From: Bacillota bacterium
GTDB lineage: Bacteria; Bacillota; UBA4882; UBA8346
Length of the DNA: 64,000 nucleotides
NCBI GenBank assembly: GCA_023410535.1
Contig: JAEYPR010000012.1
Location: 39,274-103,273 of the forward strand
Direction of reading: 5' to 3'
How positions within the stretch are numbered: the first letter of the stretch is position 1; each line of letters starts with the position of its first letter. The translations under genes were made by a program, and so were the position numbers. Below are positions 33,908 to 41,710 of the stretch, one piece after another. The notes under the pieces are model-generated. The model did no database searches. It saw only the letters and a list, made by a program, of their open reading frames with translations, and was not told the origin of the DNA.

Positions 33908-35455
33908 TCAGCCGCCTTTTTTATACTCCGACGGGGAACAGCCGGTATACTTCTTGAAAAGCTGGCTAAAGTACTGGGGATTGTTGCCGAGTCCGACCGT
34001 CTGGGCGATCTCATAGATCCGTTCGGCGCCGTTTCGCTCAATCAATTCCTTAGCCTGTTCCATCCGGAGCCGGAGCAGGTAATGGGAGAACTTCTCCCCG
34101 GTCTCTTTTAAAAACAACTTGCTAAGATACCCTTCATTCATGTAAACCACCTGACTGGCGAGCCATTTCAAAGAAAGGTCTTCATTGCCGAAATTATCAC
34201 GGACATAACTTAACACCCGTTCGATAATCTTATGATATTTATTGCGGATGATCTCATGGTTAGCGCCGGTAATCTCCAGACCGGCATGACAGACGAACTG
34301 TTGCAACTCCTCAGCAGTCGCTAACTTCTGCAGGTCCAGGAGTTTATCCAGATAAGCGCTTAAGGCTTCCGGGCGGCACTGGCGGATCAATACCATGAAA
34401 AGCTCGGTGGTATAGGTTTTCCAGAGATTTAAACCCAGCTTAAATTGGCGCAACTGTTGAAAGAAGCGGTTCAGTTCCTTTTGGACCGATTCGGCGGCAC
34501 CGCTTTTAACCGCCGCCGTTAAGGAATCGTAATCAAACAATAGTTCCCGGTGAGCGACTTTCTCGTCCCCGCCGTGCAGATCCCCCGGGGTAATCATACT
34601 TCCTTCGGCTAAGTACAACGCATGCTTCAGACACTCGCTCAATTGCTGATAAACCAAGGGCGCCTGATCGAATTGAAACGGGTCGCTATAGGCCACATTC
34701 ACTTCCATGCCGTAAGCGGCAGCAAAATCGGTCTGGAGCGGCTGCAACTGTTGGAGCAACGCTTCTGTTCCGACCGACCCCACCAAAACCAATCCGTGAT
34801 CTTTAATCGTGGTTCCTAAAAACAGTTCCGCGCCAAAAAAAACGTCAACCATCGCGCTGAGCCCAAATAATTCCGACGCGGTATAAGCGCCGGTCGGTTC
34901 AAACAGGATCATCCGAAACGTGGCATCCTCAATCCCAAGCAAACTGCAGTAATAATCATATTCATCCCCGGTATAGTGCCGGTAGGCCACAAACTCCCGG
35001 ACGAACTGTTCCTTGACCAGCGGCAACACGTGCAGCAACTGCTCCTGTTTTTGGCGGATCGCGGCTTCGCGCGCCGCGACCCCGTTCAACTCCGCTTTCA
35101 GTTCCGCCATGACTTCCATGATCCGGTTTTCATTGCACGGTTTCAGCAGATAGTGTTTGACGCCGTAGCGCATCGCCTCTTTCGCCAGTTCAAATTCATT
35201 GAACCCGGATAATACCACGAAGCGGATCTCCGGATGGACCGCATGCACCTTGGCGATGAGTTCTAAACCGTTCAACCCCGGCATTTTAACATCAGTAATG
35301 ATAATCTCCGGCGGATCCGCGACGATCAGCTCCCAAGCCGCCAAACCGTTCTCGGCGACTCCGGCGACGTGAAAACCCTGTTCCTCCCAGGGAATGAGCC
35401 GGGTGATCCCATCCCGGATGATCCATTCGTCATCGACGATCAATACCTTATACAT
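33908..35455 (-). CDS. YesN-type response regulator with AraC domain
   Basis: 515 residues: a receiver (1-120, 'VLIVDDEWIIRDGITRLIPWEEQGFHVAGVAENG', Asp in 'IIITDVKMPGLNG'), a long middle region, and a C-terminal AraC domain ('DLSLKWLASQVVYMNEGYLSKLFLKETGEKFSHYLLRLRMEQAKELI'). ATG 35455 has AGGAG upstream and overlaps the last codons of the kinase gene, so the pair is co-translated. It probably activates the adjacent sugar operon. Confidence 0.92.
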   Translation of the reverse strand: MYKVLIVDDEWIIRDGITRLIPWEEQGFHVAGVAENGLAAWELIVADPPEIIITDVKMPGLNGLELIAKVHAVHPEIRFVVLSGFNEFELAKEAMRYGVKHYLLKPCNENRIMEVMAELKAELNGVAAREAAIRQKQEQLLHVLPLVKEQFVREFVAYRHYTGDEYDYYCSLLGIEDATFRMILFEPTGAYTASELFGLSAMVDVFFGAELFLGTTIKDHGLVLVGSVGTEALLQQLQPLQTDFAAAYGMEVNVAYSDPFQFDQAPLVYQQLSECLKHALYLAEGSMITPGDLHGGDEKVAHRELLFDYDSLTAAVKSGAAESVQKELNRFFQQLRQFKLGLNLWKTYTTELFMVLIRQCRPEALSAYLDKLLDLQKLATAEELQQFVCHAGLEITGANHEIIRNKYHKIIERVLSYVRDNFGNEDLSLKWLASQVVYMNEGYLSKLFLKETGEKFSHYLLRLRMEQAKELIERNGAERIYEIAQTVGLGNNPQYFSQLFKKYTGCSPSEYKKGG

Positions 35456-37244
35456 TTGCAAGCTCCTGGCGGGGAATGCGGATCCGGACCGTCGTTCCGG
35501 AACCCGGTTGGCTCTCCAAGACGACACCGAAGGCATCGCCAAAGCTTAACCGCAGCCGTTGGTCGATATTTTGCAAACCGATGCCGTTGCCGCCCGATTT
35601 GATCGCTCCCTGCAATAGTTGTTCTTTAAGGGCCGGATCGATTCCCGGTCCATTGTCGCTGACGCTCAATTCCAGCCACTCCGTCCCAACTTCGGCTTTC
35701 AAGCGGATTTCGCAGACTCCGGTGATCGTCTCCAAACCGTAACGGATCGAGTTTTCCACAATCGGTTGCAACGTCAATTTGGGAATGGCCAGATCCCGCC
35801 ATTGCGGGTCAACCTCCAGTGCAAACTGCAGCCGTTCCCCGAAACGCACCTGTTGGATATAGAGATAACTTTGGAGCAACGCCAGCTCCTGTCCCAGCGG
35901 GATCACCGGTTGCTGGTTGCTAATGGCGTTGCGGAGCAAACTCCCCAATGCCTCCACCATCTGGGAGATCTCTTTCTCCCCGTGCAGTTTGGCCAACCAG
36001 TTGATCGATTCCATCGTGTTGTATAGAAAATGCGGATTGATCTGGGTTTGCAACGCCCGGAACTGCGTATCCTTGATCACAATCTGCTTGGTGTAATCCT
36101 CTTGAATCAATGTGTTGATCTTCTGAATCATAATGGCAAAATCCCGTTGCAAATCGCCGATCTCGTCGCTCCGGCCGATCTCCGGCAAGCTGTGGGCGTC
36201 AATGGTGAAATCGCCGGTCTCCACCCGTTTCATCTGTTTCGAAAGGTTTTCGATCGGTTTGGTCAAACTGCGGGCCGTCTGCAGGCTGACAAAAATAACC
36301 CCGACCAACAGCAACCCGAGGATTACCACAATAATGGTCCGCATCATAATCACCGGTTGAAAGATCATATCGTACGGCAGGATATTAACATATTCCCAGC
36401 CGTTATTCCGGGAAAAAGTATGCGCCACAAAGAAACTGCGTCCGGCGATCCGTTCCATCCGGTAACCGCTGCTGCCGTGAAATTTCAGCCGTTCCCCCAA
36501 TTGCCGCACCAAGGGGTCGGACGCGTAAATCTCCTTGTCTCCGGAACGGATTAACAATTCTCCGGAACGGTTGACTTCTCCTGCGGTAGATTGCCGCACC
36601 AACGCTGCCATATTTACCCGGATAATCAACGTCCCCAGCGGTTTCAGACTCAAATCGCGAATCTCCCGGATCTGCCGGGTGCAGATCAACGCCCGGTCAT
36701 TTTGGAGCGGTTCGATTAAGGCCATCGAGCCTTGCCTGCTCGCCGCTTGGGCAATAATCGGTCCCAGTAACTCCCGGCGAATCGCCGCGCCGCCCGAATA
36801 TTGATTGCCCTGGCCGTCCAGGAGATTCACCGAATCGATATTTTTTTCAAAGACATAGACCCATAAAAGTTCCGTCAGCTTACTGCCGATCTGCGCCCGT
36901 TCCGGCGCGGCAATCGGAGCCTGAAGTTTTTTTAAGTATTGTTGGATATCGGGATGGGAAAGCAGCGAATATGAGACGCTCTCCACCTGTTTAAGCTCAT
37001 TTTCGATATTCACCGTCGAAAGGTTCAAAACTTTCGCCGCTTCATTATAAAGCAAACCGTCGTATAGGCTTAACGCGATCTGAATTCCGGTTAAACAAAC
37101 CGTTCCAAAGATGAAAACAATCAACGATTGCAGCAGGAAGAGCTTCTGCTTGATCTGCAGGTTGTCATAGGCCGCTTTGATCCGCGGTTGCCAACGGCCC
37201 GGGTTGCAACAGTTCCATAGGTTCACCAACGACGAAGGCAGCAA
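35448..37244 (-). CDS. YesM-type sensor histidine kinase
   Basis: 598 residues: a membrane helix (about 33-58), an extracellular sensor (about 60-295), a second helix (about 300-325), HAMP ('ARSLTKPIENLSKQMKRVETGDF'), a His_kinase domain with 'LQTQINPHFLYNTMESINWLA' and an HATPase with 'NSIRYGLETI' and 'DNGPGID'. This architecture, paired with an AraC-type regulator, typically controls uptake of plant polysaccharide breakdown products. The start appears to be TTG 37244, with GGGGA 6 nt upstream. Confidence 0.9.
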   Translation of the reverse strand: MLPSSLVNLWNCCNPGRWQPRIKAAYDNLQIKQKLFLLQSLIVFIFGTVCLTGIQIALSLYDGLLYNEAAKVLNLSTVNIENELKQVESVSYSLLSHPDIQQYLKKLQAPIAAPERAQIGSKLTELLWVYVFEKNIDSVNLLDGQGNQYSGGAAIRRELLGPIIAQAASRQGSMALIEPLQNDRALICTRQIREIRDLSLKPLGTLIIRVNMAALVRQSTAGEVNRSGELLIRSGDKEIYASDPLVRQLGERLKFHGSSGYRMERIAGRSFFVAHTFSRNNGWEYVNILPYDMIFQPVIMMRTIIVVILGLLLVGVIFVSLQTARSLTKPIENLSKQMKRVETGDFTIDAHSLPEIGRSDEIGDLQRDFAIMIQKINTLIQEDYTKQIVIKDTQFRALQTQINPHFLYNTMESINWLAKLHGEKEISQMVEALGSLLRNAISNQQPVIPLGQELALLQSYLYIQQVRFGERLQFALEVDPQWRDLAIPKLTLQPIVENSIRYGLETITGVCEIRLKAEVGTEWLELSVSDNGPGIDPALKEQLLQGAIKSGGNGIGLQNIDQRLRLSFGDAFGVVLESQPGSGTTVRIRIPRQELANV

Positions 37245-37277
37245 ACTCGATCCCCGCTTTCAGGTTGCGATTTTAAA

Positions 37278-37318
37278 CAAAAAAGGCTGCTGCAAACGGA
37301 CGCTCGCGAAACAGCCTT
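37278..37318 (-). terminator. Intrinsic terminator downstream of galK
   Basis: On the minus strand, AAGGCTG and CAGCCTT form a stem around a 22-nt loop, followed by a T-run. It separates galTK transcription from the YesM-type kinase gene. Confidence 0.65.
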
Positions 37319-37475
37319 CATTTTTAAACATATTATAACTCATCCCAATGCCATTTGCTACCACTTAGAAAATCCTCCGATGTCTATGTCGCTCCACTTA
37401 GCCCCATTTTCATAATTCGCTTGCGCAAGCGGCGACGGGTAACTAGCGTGGACAACTACCTAGAACCTGGGCAAT

Positions 37476-37509
37476 CATTCCTCTCGCCACGCCAATGTAG
37501 AGAGGAATG
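37476..37509. other. Hairpin in the galK-kinase intergenic region
   Basis: CATTCCTCTC (37476-37485) pairs perfectly with GAGAGGAATG (37500-37509), loop 14 nt, no T-run. Nothing else recognisable lies between 37319 and 37562. Confidence 0.5.
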
Positions 37510-37562
37510 TTGCGTTCAGGTCTCCAGGGAATATGGGAAGGGTGAGTGGAGAATGCGCGTAA

Positions 37563-38729
37563 CTATTCGATGATTCGCGCCCCGGGTCCCGGCGCGCAGA
37601 CAAAAAGCCGCGGCTCGATTCCGGTCTTTTGGTGGTACCCATTTACGACAGTTTGACGGAAACGCTCAATGGCGTCTTGATGAATCAAATTGACGGTACA
37701 ACCGCCAAAACCGCCGCCGGTAATCCGCGCTCCCAAGACGCCGGGAACCTGCCGGGCCAAATCGACCAGCAGATCCACTTCCGCACAGCTGACCTCGTAA
37801 TAATCCCGTTGGGAATCGTGAGATTGATTCATCAGTTGCCCGAAACGGTCCAGATCACCGCGGCGCAGCGTTTGAATGCCTTCCAACACCCGCCGGTTTT
37901 CAGTGACGATATGGAAACAGCGCCGGAAAACCGTTGGATCGAGTTCCAAATGGTATGTCTCCAACATTTCCAAGGTTACATCGCGCAACGCCTTCACCTC
38001 GGGAAAGTAACGTTGCAGCACCGCAACACCTGCATTGCAACTGGCCCGGCGCAGATTGTACTCGGACGCCACCAATTCGTGTTTCACGCCGCTGTGGCAG
38101 ATTAAAATGCGATAATCGCCGACTTCCAACGGGATATGTTCAAACGCCAATGTCCGGCAGTCGAGGAAGAGCGCATGGCCCGTTTGACTCATGATTGAAG
38201 CAAACTGGTCCATCACGCCGCATTTCATTCCCACAAACTCATTTTCAGCCCGCTGGCAGAGCAGCGCCACTTGCGCCGGTTCGAGGGACCAACCGGCTAA
38301 GTTTTGCAGCAATACCGCCAAACTGATCTCCAAGGCCGCCGAGGAACTCAAGCCCGCCCCTTGGGGGAGATCGCCCCCAAAAGCCAGGTCCAAACCGGGG
38401 ATCGCATAACCGGCGTCTTGGAAAGCCCATAAGACCCCGCGAATGTAATTGCTCCAGGGATGCTCCGCGTCGCGCAGTAGCGGCTCGGCCACTGAAAACG
38501 CGGCCGTTTGTTGGAAATCGACCGAATAGACGTTGACGGTCGCATCGGCGCGCAGCCGGCCCGCCATTTGCATTTGAAACTCAATCGCCATCGGCAGGAC
38601 ATATCCTTCGTTGTAATCAGTATGTTCGCCCAGCAAATTGACGCGACCCGGCGCCACCGCCGTGACGATCCGACCGGCCGGGCCGAACTTTTCCGCAAAA
38701 ATCGCTTGAATCGGTTTCATCGTCGTCAT
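37563..38729 (-). CDS. galK: Galactokinase
   Basis: A 388-residue GHMP kinase that phosphorylates galactose to galactose-1-phosphate. Signatures: 'APGRVNLLGEHTDYNEGYVLPMAI' (galactose binding), 'GDLPQGAGLSSSAALEISLAVLL' (ATP loop), 'GVMDQFASIMSQTGHALFLDCRTL' (catalytic Asp context) and 'ARITGGGFGGCTVNLI' near the C-terminus. It starts 3 nt after the galT stop, so galT and galK form a Leloir pathway operon; no epimerase gene is in the window. Confidence 0.96.
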   Translation of the reverse strand: MTTMKPIQAIFAEKFGPAGRIVTAVAPGRVNLLGEHTDYNEGYVLPMAIEFQMQMAGRLRADATVNVYSVDFQQTAAFSVAEPLLRDAEHPWSNYIRGVLWAFQDAGYAIPGLDLAFGGDLPQGAGLSSSAALEISLAVLLQNLAGWSLEPAQVALLCQRAENEFVGMKCGVMDQFASIMSQTGHALFLDCRTLAFEHIPLEVGDYRILICHSGVKHELVASEYNLRRASCNAGVAVLQRYFPEVKALRDVTLEMLETYHLELDPTVFRRCFHIVTENRRVLEGIQTLRRGDLDRFGQLMNQSHDSQRDYYEVSCAEVDLLVDLARQVPGVLGARITGGGFGGCTVNLIHQDAIERFRQTVVNGYHQKTGIEPRLFVCAPGPGARIIE

Positions 38730-38732
38730 TCG

Positions 38733-39755
38733 CTATTGTTCCTCGCTTTCACCGGCGGCCGTCGCCAAAACTTCGGCAATGGACTGCGGTCCGACGCTAC
38801 GAAGCTCAGCCGCTTTTTCCTCGGCCAACGCATCATTGATAAAGTTACCGGCCCCCGACTCGCAACCGGCCAGATATTTTAGTTTGGTAGCGGTCCGCAA
38901 TGGCGGATAAAACTCAAAATGAAAGTGATAATCAGGATAAGCGCCGCCATCGGTGGGCGCCTGATGGATGACCATGATATAGGGGAAAGCGATGCCAAAT
39001 AAGGCATCGTACTTCAACAGCAAGCCTTTGAGGACCGCCGCCAAATCGTCACGGTCAGCGGCGGTAAACTCCGCCAACGATGCCAGATGCCGTTTGGGAG
39101 CCAGGTACACCTCATAAGGATACCGTGCAAAAAACGGAATAAAGGCGATAAAGCGCTCCCCCTCCAAAACGATTCTCCGACCGTCTTGCCGTTCTTCACG
39201 GAGCGTGGCGCAGAAAAGGCACTCGTGATTTTTTTCATAATGACGGCGCGAGGCGGCCAGTTCTTTTTCAATTTTGGGCGGAATAAACGGAAAGGCATAA
39301 ATCTGGCCGTGGGGATGATTAAGGGTGACGCCAACGGCTTCCCCTTTATTTTCAAAGATTAATACTGATCGAATCTCTTCCCTGGCGCCCAATTCTTGAT
39401 AGCGGTCCTGCCAAACGGTGATCACATTGCGGACTCGCTGCAGCGGCATGGTTGCCAGCGAGCCGTGATGATCGGACGAGTATAAAACCACTTCACAGAC
39501 ACCTTGCGCCGGCGCCACCGGCGAAACTGCGGTCGCAGCGACGGCCGGCTCGGGCGGATGCGGCTGTAACGAAGGAAATTTATTTTCAAAAACAACGATA
39601 TCATATTCGGAACTGGGGACTTCAGTTGGAAAACCGCCGGGTTGGGTCGGGCAGAGCGGACAATAATCTTTGGGCGGCAGAAAGGTCCGGTCTTGACGGT
39701 GGGTGGCGGTGATGACCCATTCTTCCAAAAACGGGTGCCAACGCAGTTCAGACAT
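38733..39755 (-). CDS. galT: Galactose-1-phosphate uridylyltransferase
   Basis: A 340-residue histidine-triad-superfamily enzyme exchanging UMP between UDP-glucose and galactose-1-phosphate. The active site 'HPHGQIYAF' is present, with zinc ligands in 'CPLCPTQPGG' and a second 'CLFCATLREE' pair; 'HFHFEFYPPLRTATKLKYLAGCESGAGNFIND' is typical of type I GalT. The N-terminus (MSELRWHPFLEEWVITATHRQDR) lacks the 'RLxDGRxLIYYD' leader found in actinobacterial GalT; that motif is encoded by the small gene just upstream. GGAGGAG before ATG 39755 lies inside the small gene. Confidence 0.95.
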   Translation of the reverse strand: MSELRWHPFLEEWVITATHRQDRTFLPPKDYCPLCPTQPGGFPTEVPSSEYDIVVFENKFPSLQPHPPEPAVAATAVSPVAPAQGVCEVVLYSSDHHGSLATMPLQRVRNVITVWQDRYQELGAREEIRSVLIFENKGEAVGVTLNHPHGQIYAFPFIPPKIEKELAASRRHYEKNHECLFCATLREERQDGRRIVLEGERFIAFIPFFARYPYEVYLAPKRHLASLAEFTAADRDDLAAVLKGLLLKYDALFGIAFPYIMVIHQAPTDGGAYPDYHFHFEFYPPLRTATKLKYLAGCESGAGNFINDALAEEKAAELRSVGPQSIAEVLATAAGESEEQ

Positions 39756-39757
39756 TA

Positions 39758-39907
39758 TTATTTCTCCTCCGGTTTGGTTTTGATGGGCTTGATGGCTGTT
39801 GAAGACGGCCCTTGCTTGGTTTGCGAAAAGTTATAGTAAATCAACTGCCTCCCGTCGTCCAGGCGAATCGCTTTTTTCGTGACGTTGTTACCGGAATTAT
39901 CATTCAT
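39758..39907 (-). CDS. Mini-gene matching the N-terminal leader of actinobacterial GalT
   Basis: A 49-residue protein, MNDNSGNNVTKKAIRLDDGR then QLIYYNFSQTKQG and a basic tail. The core R-L-x-D-G-R-x-L-I-Y-Y closely resembles the N-terminal segment of GalT in Streptomyces and mycobacteria (recalled, not searched). GGGGAAG lies about 8 nt before ATG 39907, and its stop (TAA) sits 2 nt before the galT start, with the galT ribosome-binding site in its last codons. It is probably a separately translated GalT accessory peptide or a remnant of a former fusion. Confidence 0.65.
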   Translation of the reverse strand: MNDNSGNNVTKKAIRLDDGRQLIYYNFSQTKQGPSSTAIKPIKTKPEEK

Positions 39908-39971
39908 GCTGTTCTTCCCCCAGTCGGTTTGGTTCGTTTGCAATTATTGCCTGATACTCGATCGAATAACT

Positions 39972-40055
39972 GCTTACCTTTATTTTACTTTTGCTTTCGT
40001 TTGTTGTCAAACACTTTCTTTTAACTTCATTTCGCTTCGTTTAATTTCATTTGTC
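39972..40055 (-). repeat. Four 21-nt periodic units overlapping the gal promoter
   Basis: On the minus strand, units at 40055-40035, 40034-40014, 40013-39993 and 39992-39972 are in 21-nt register. The first two are clearly alike (ACAAATGAAATTAAACGAAG versus CGAAATGAAGTTAAAAGAAA). They cover and precede the -35 box, so they may be phased regulator sites (DeoR-like CGAAA elements are one possibility). Confidence 0.5.
39982..40010 (-). promoter_or_regulatory. Sigma-A promoter of the gal operon
   Basis: On the minus strand, TTGACA (40010-40005) and TAAAAT (39987-39982) are 17 nt apart, about 75 nt before the mini-gene start. Confidence 0.8.
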
Positions 40056-40092
40056 TTCGATTCTACGTAAAGTTCGGCAAGCCGATGGCAAC

Positions 40093-40126
40093 AAAAAACC
40101 TCCCCAGGTATCGGTGGAGGTTTTTT
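40093..40126. terminator. Bidirectional terminator downstream of the LysM gene
   Basis: AAAAAACCTCC pairs with GGAGGTTTTTT, a strong stem with T-runs in both directions, about 70 nt after the stop at 40193 on the minus strand. Confidence 0.85.
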
Positions 40127-40192
40127 ATCGGAATCCCAAAGCAGCGGAGTAACGCTCGCTTTTGAGGTGACATCCAAATGTCAATCCGATTC

Positions 40193-40732
40193 TTAACTAC
40201 AAGTAAACGACCGGATCTCTCGGAGATCCACTCCGAAATAGCTCCAACGACCGCGCCGAAAACGCCAACCCGCGACGGAGTTACGGCCGACAAACGTAAG
40301 AAACGCCCAGAATGCATCGCCATTGCGTAACCAAAGGTATGTAAAACGAAACCGGCAGAAACGGATCGCGCCCGGATCAACCGCGCGCAACGCCGGCTCC
40401 GCCGGAGTGAAGCTAGGCGGAGGGCCCGTAGGAGCCTGCTGTTCGTTACCGGGGGCAGGAAGGGCTTCATCGAACGCCGCTTCACCAACTCCCGGCGCGA
40501 CAAAATAACCCGGCTCAACATAGGGCAAACCGTAACCGCATGGAACCGGAATCACCTGAACCACTCCGGGCAAGCAAATGACTTGGCCGATCTGAAGGTT
40601 GTTCGGATCGACGCCGGGATTGTATTGCATGATGGCTTCGACCGAAATATCATATTGCTGCGCCAATTTGTAAAACGTATCGCCGCGTTGAATTACGTAC
40701 GAAAGTAAACCGACAGGGCATTGCTGATTCAT
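40193..40732 (-). CDS. LysM-domain protein, spore-coat type
   Basis: 179 residues: one LysM domain (about 9-55, 'LLSYVIQRGDTFYKLAQQYDISVEAIMQYNPGVDPNNLQIGQVICLP'), a proline-rich middle, and a C-terminal region rich in Arg and aromatics ('CRFRFTYLWLRNGDAFWAFLTFVGRNSVAGWRF'). There is no signal peptide, as in mother-cell-made coat or cortex-binding proteins of spore formers. The start at 40732 has an AGGTG site; the longer frame adds only three residues. Role in the spore is inferred. Confidence 0.8.
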   Translation of the reverse strand: MNQQCPVGLLSYVIQRGDTFYKLAQQYDISVEAIMQYNPGVDPNNLQIGQVICLPGVVQVIPVPCGYGLPYVEPGYFVAPGVGEAAFDEALPAPGNEQQAPTGPPPSFTPAEPALRAVDPGAIRFCRFRFTYLWLRNGDAFWAFLTFVGRNSVAGWRFRRGRWSYFGVDLREIRSFTCS

Positions 40733-40863
40733 CGATAACACCTACCGTTCTATAATTCCTAAAATCAACACCAAGGGATTTTGGAATATAGTATGCCGGT
40801 TGAGGTGATTCGGACTCCGGACTATATTGGGTTATGCTTTTGGCCTTGATTAGAAACCGGACA

Positions 40864-40895
40864 CAAAAAAGCCCGGAAATTAACTTCGAAAACGG
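40864..40895 (-). terminator. Intrinsic terminator at the end of a decayed AraC gene
   Basis: On the minus strand, GCCCG...CGGGC is followed by TTTTTT; the left arm overlaps the last codons of the AraC fragment, as expected for an original gene end. Confidence 0.7.
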
Positions 40896-41002
40896 GCCCG
40901 AAAATTCGCCAGTGTCATATTTTCTTTCCATTTAAACTGTCTCATAAAGGTCGAAATATGTAAGTAGCCACACTTTGCCGCGATCTCCTGCAGATTCAAA
41001 TC
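40880..41002 (-). pseudogene. Remnant of an AraC-family regulator (C-terminal HTH only)
   Basis: The minus-strand frame reads 'SSDLNLQEIAAKCGYLHIST' and 'FMRQFKWKENMTLANFRARF', then stop: the second HTH and closing motif of an AraC domain, complete to the natural terminus. An in-frame stop lies just upstream and no start, first HTH or effector domain exists, so this is a 3' fragment. Confidence 0.75.
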
Positions 41003-41423
41003 AGATGATTAGATTGACAATCTCATCGTTTAACATATTGACAATCCCGATAATATCGCCGGTCGACTTCAGGCTATCCTTATTCAAGATCTCGGGGTAC
41101 TTCCGGTTAAAGGACGAGAAGGAATAATTCAGCTCCCGCATCGCTTTTAAAGCCGTATTGACGATGTCGTACGCACGCGTTTTTCACCGATAATTTGCGG
41201 TTCGCGCAATCAACTGGATTTGATGCCGGTGACACTCTGATATGACCTCTTTAAGCAGATCAATATCGTTGGGGAGATAGGGGTTGACCGTATGGAAAGG
41301 TACTTGGGTCGGGTACCACGCGTAGATTCCCCCGACATTATAGACGAGCGTGGTCGCGCCCATATCCATTACGGCTTTTACCAGCTTTTGCGGGTTGATT
41401 AGCGGCGTGATTGATATACGCAT
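41001..41423 (-). pseudogene. Interrupted gene, possibly a hypothetical glycosyl hydrolase (GHL6-like) remnant
   Basis: The frame from 41423 encodes 79 residues ('MRISITPLINPQKLVKAVMD', 'LLKEVISECHRHQIQLIARTANYR'), stops at TGA (41186-41184), and continues in the same frame for 58 residues ('KTRAYDIVNTALKAMRELNY' to 'LNDEIVNLII') to a second stop at 41001. The first part resembles the start of the GHL6-type putative hydrolases. The total is far shorter than such proteins, so an internal deletion is likely. No clear ribosome-binding site is seen. Confidence 0.6.
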
Positions 41424-41507
41424 TTTTTGAATCTCATTCGCATTTGGTGAAAGTTTGCACTCTCCATCGCCAGTCCTGGCTGAATATCAATAAATTGTTA
41501 CAAAAAA

Positions 41508-41572
41508 AAAATCAGCTCGCTACGGGAAGGACGGTTGCATTTTGCAGCAACCGCTCCCGAGCGAGCTGATTG
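41508..41572 (-). terminator. Long-stem terminator downstream of the zinc dehydrogenase
   Basis: AATCAGCTCGCT (41510-41521) pairs with AGCGAGCTGATT (41560-41571), with a further inner stem, and is followed on the minus strand by about ten T. It is the second of two tandem terminators. Confidence 0.85.
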
Positions 41573-41641
41573 AAAGAATGATCAAATACTACTGCCGGGC
41601 TTCGGCCCCTGCCAAGCCGTTCCGGACGACCGGACTAACCT

Positions 41642-41696
41642 AAAAAAGGGAGTATCGCCAAACGACCGCTGCGGTAATTAACGACACTCCCTTTTT
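41642..41696. terminator. Terminator immediately after the zinc dehydrogenase gene
   Basis: AAAAAAGGGAGT pairs with ACTCCCTTTTT around a 32-nt loop; T-runs on both sides allow bidirectional use. Confidence 0.8.
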
Positions 41697-41710
41697 CACT
41701 CAAATCGGGA

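Noticed and set aside
41184..41186. TGA read as selenocysteine in the interrupted hydrolase-like frame
   Set aside because: No SECIS-like hairpin is evident directly after the TGA, the protein is far too short for its apparent family, and a neighbouring gene is clearly decayed.
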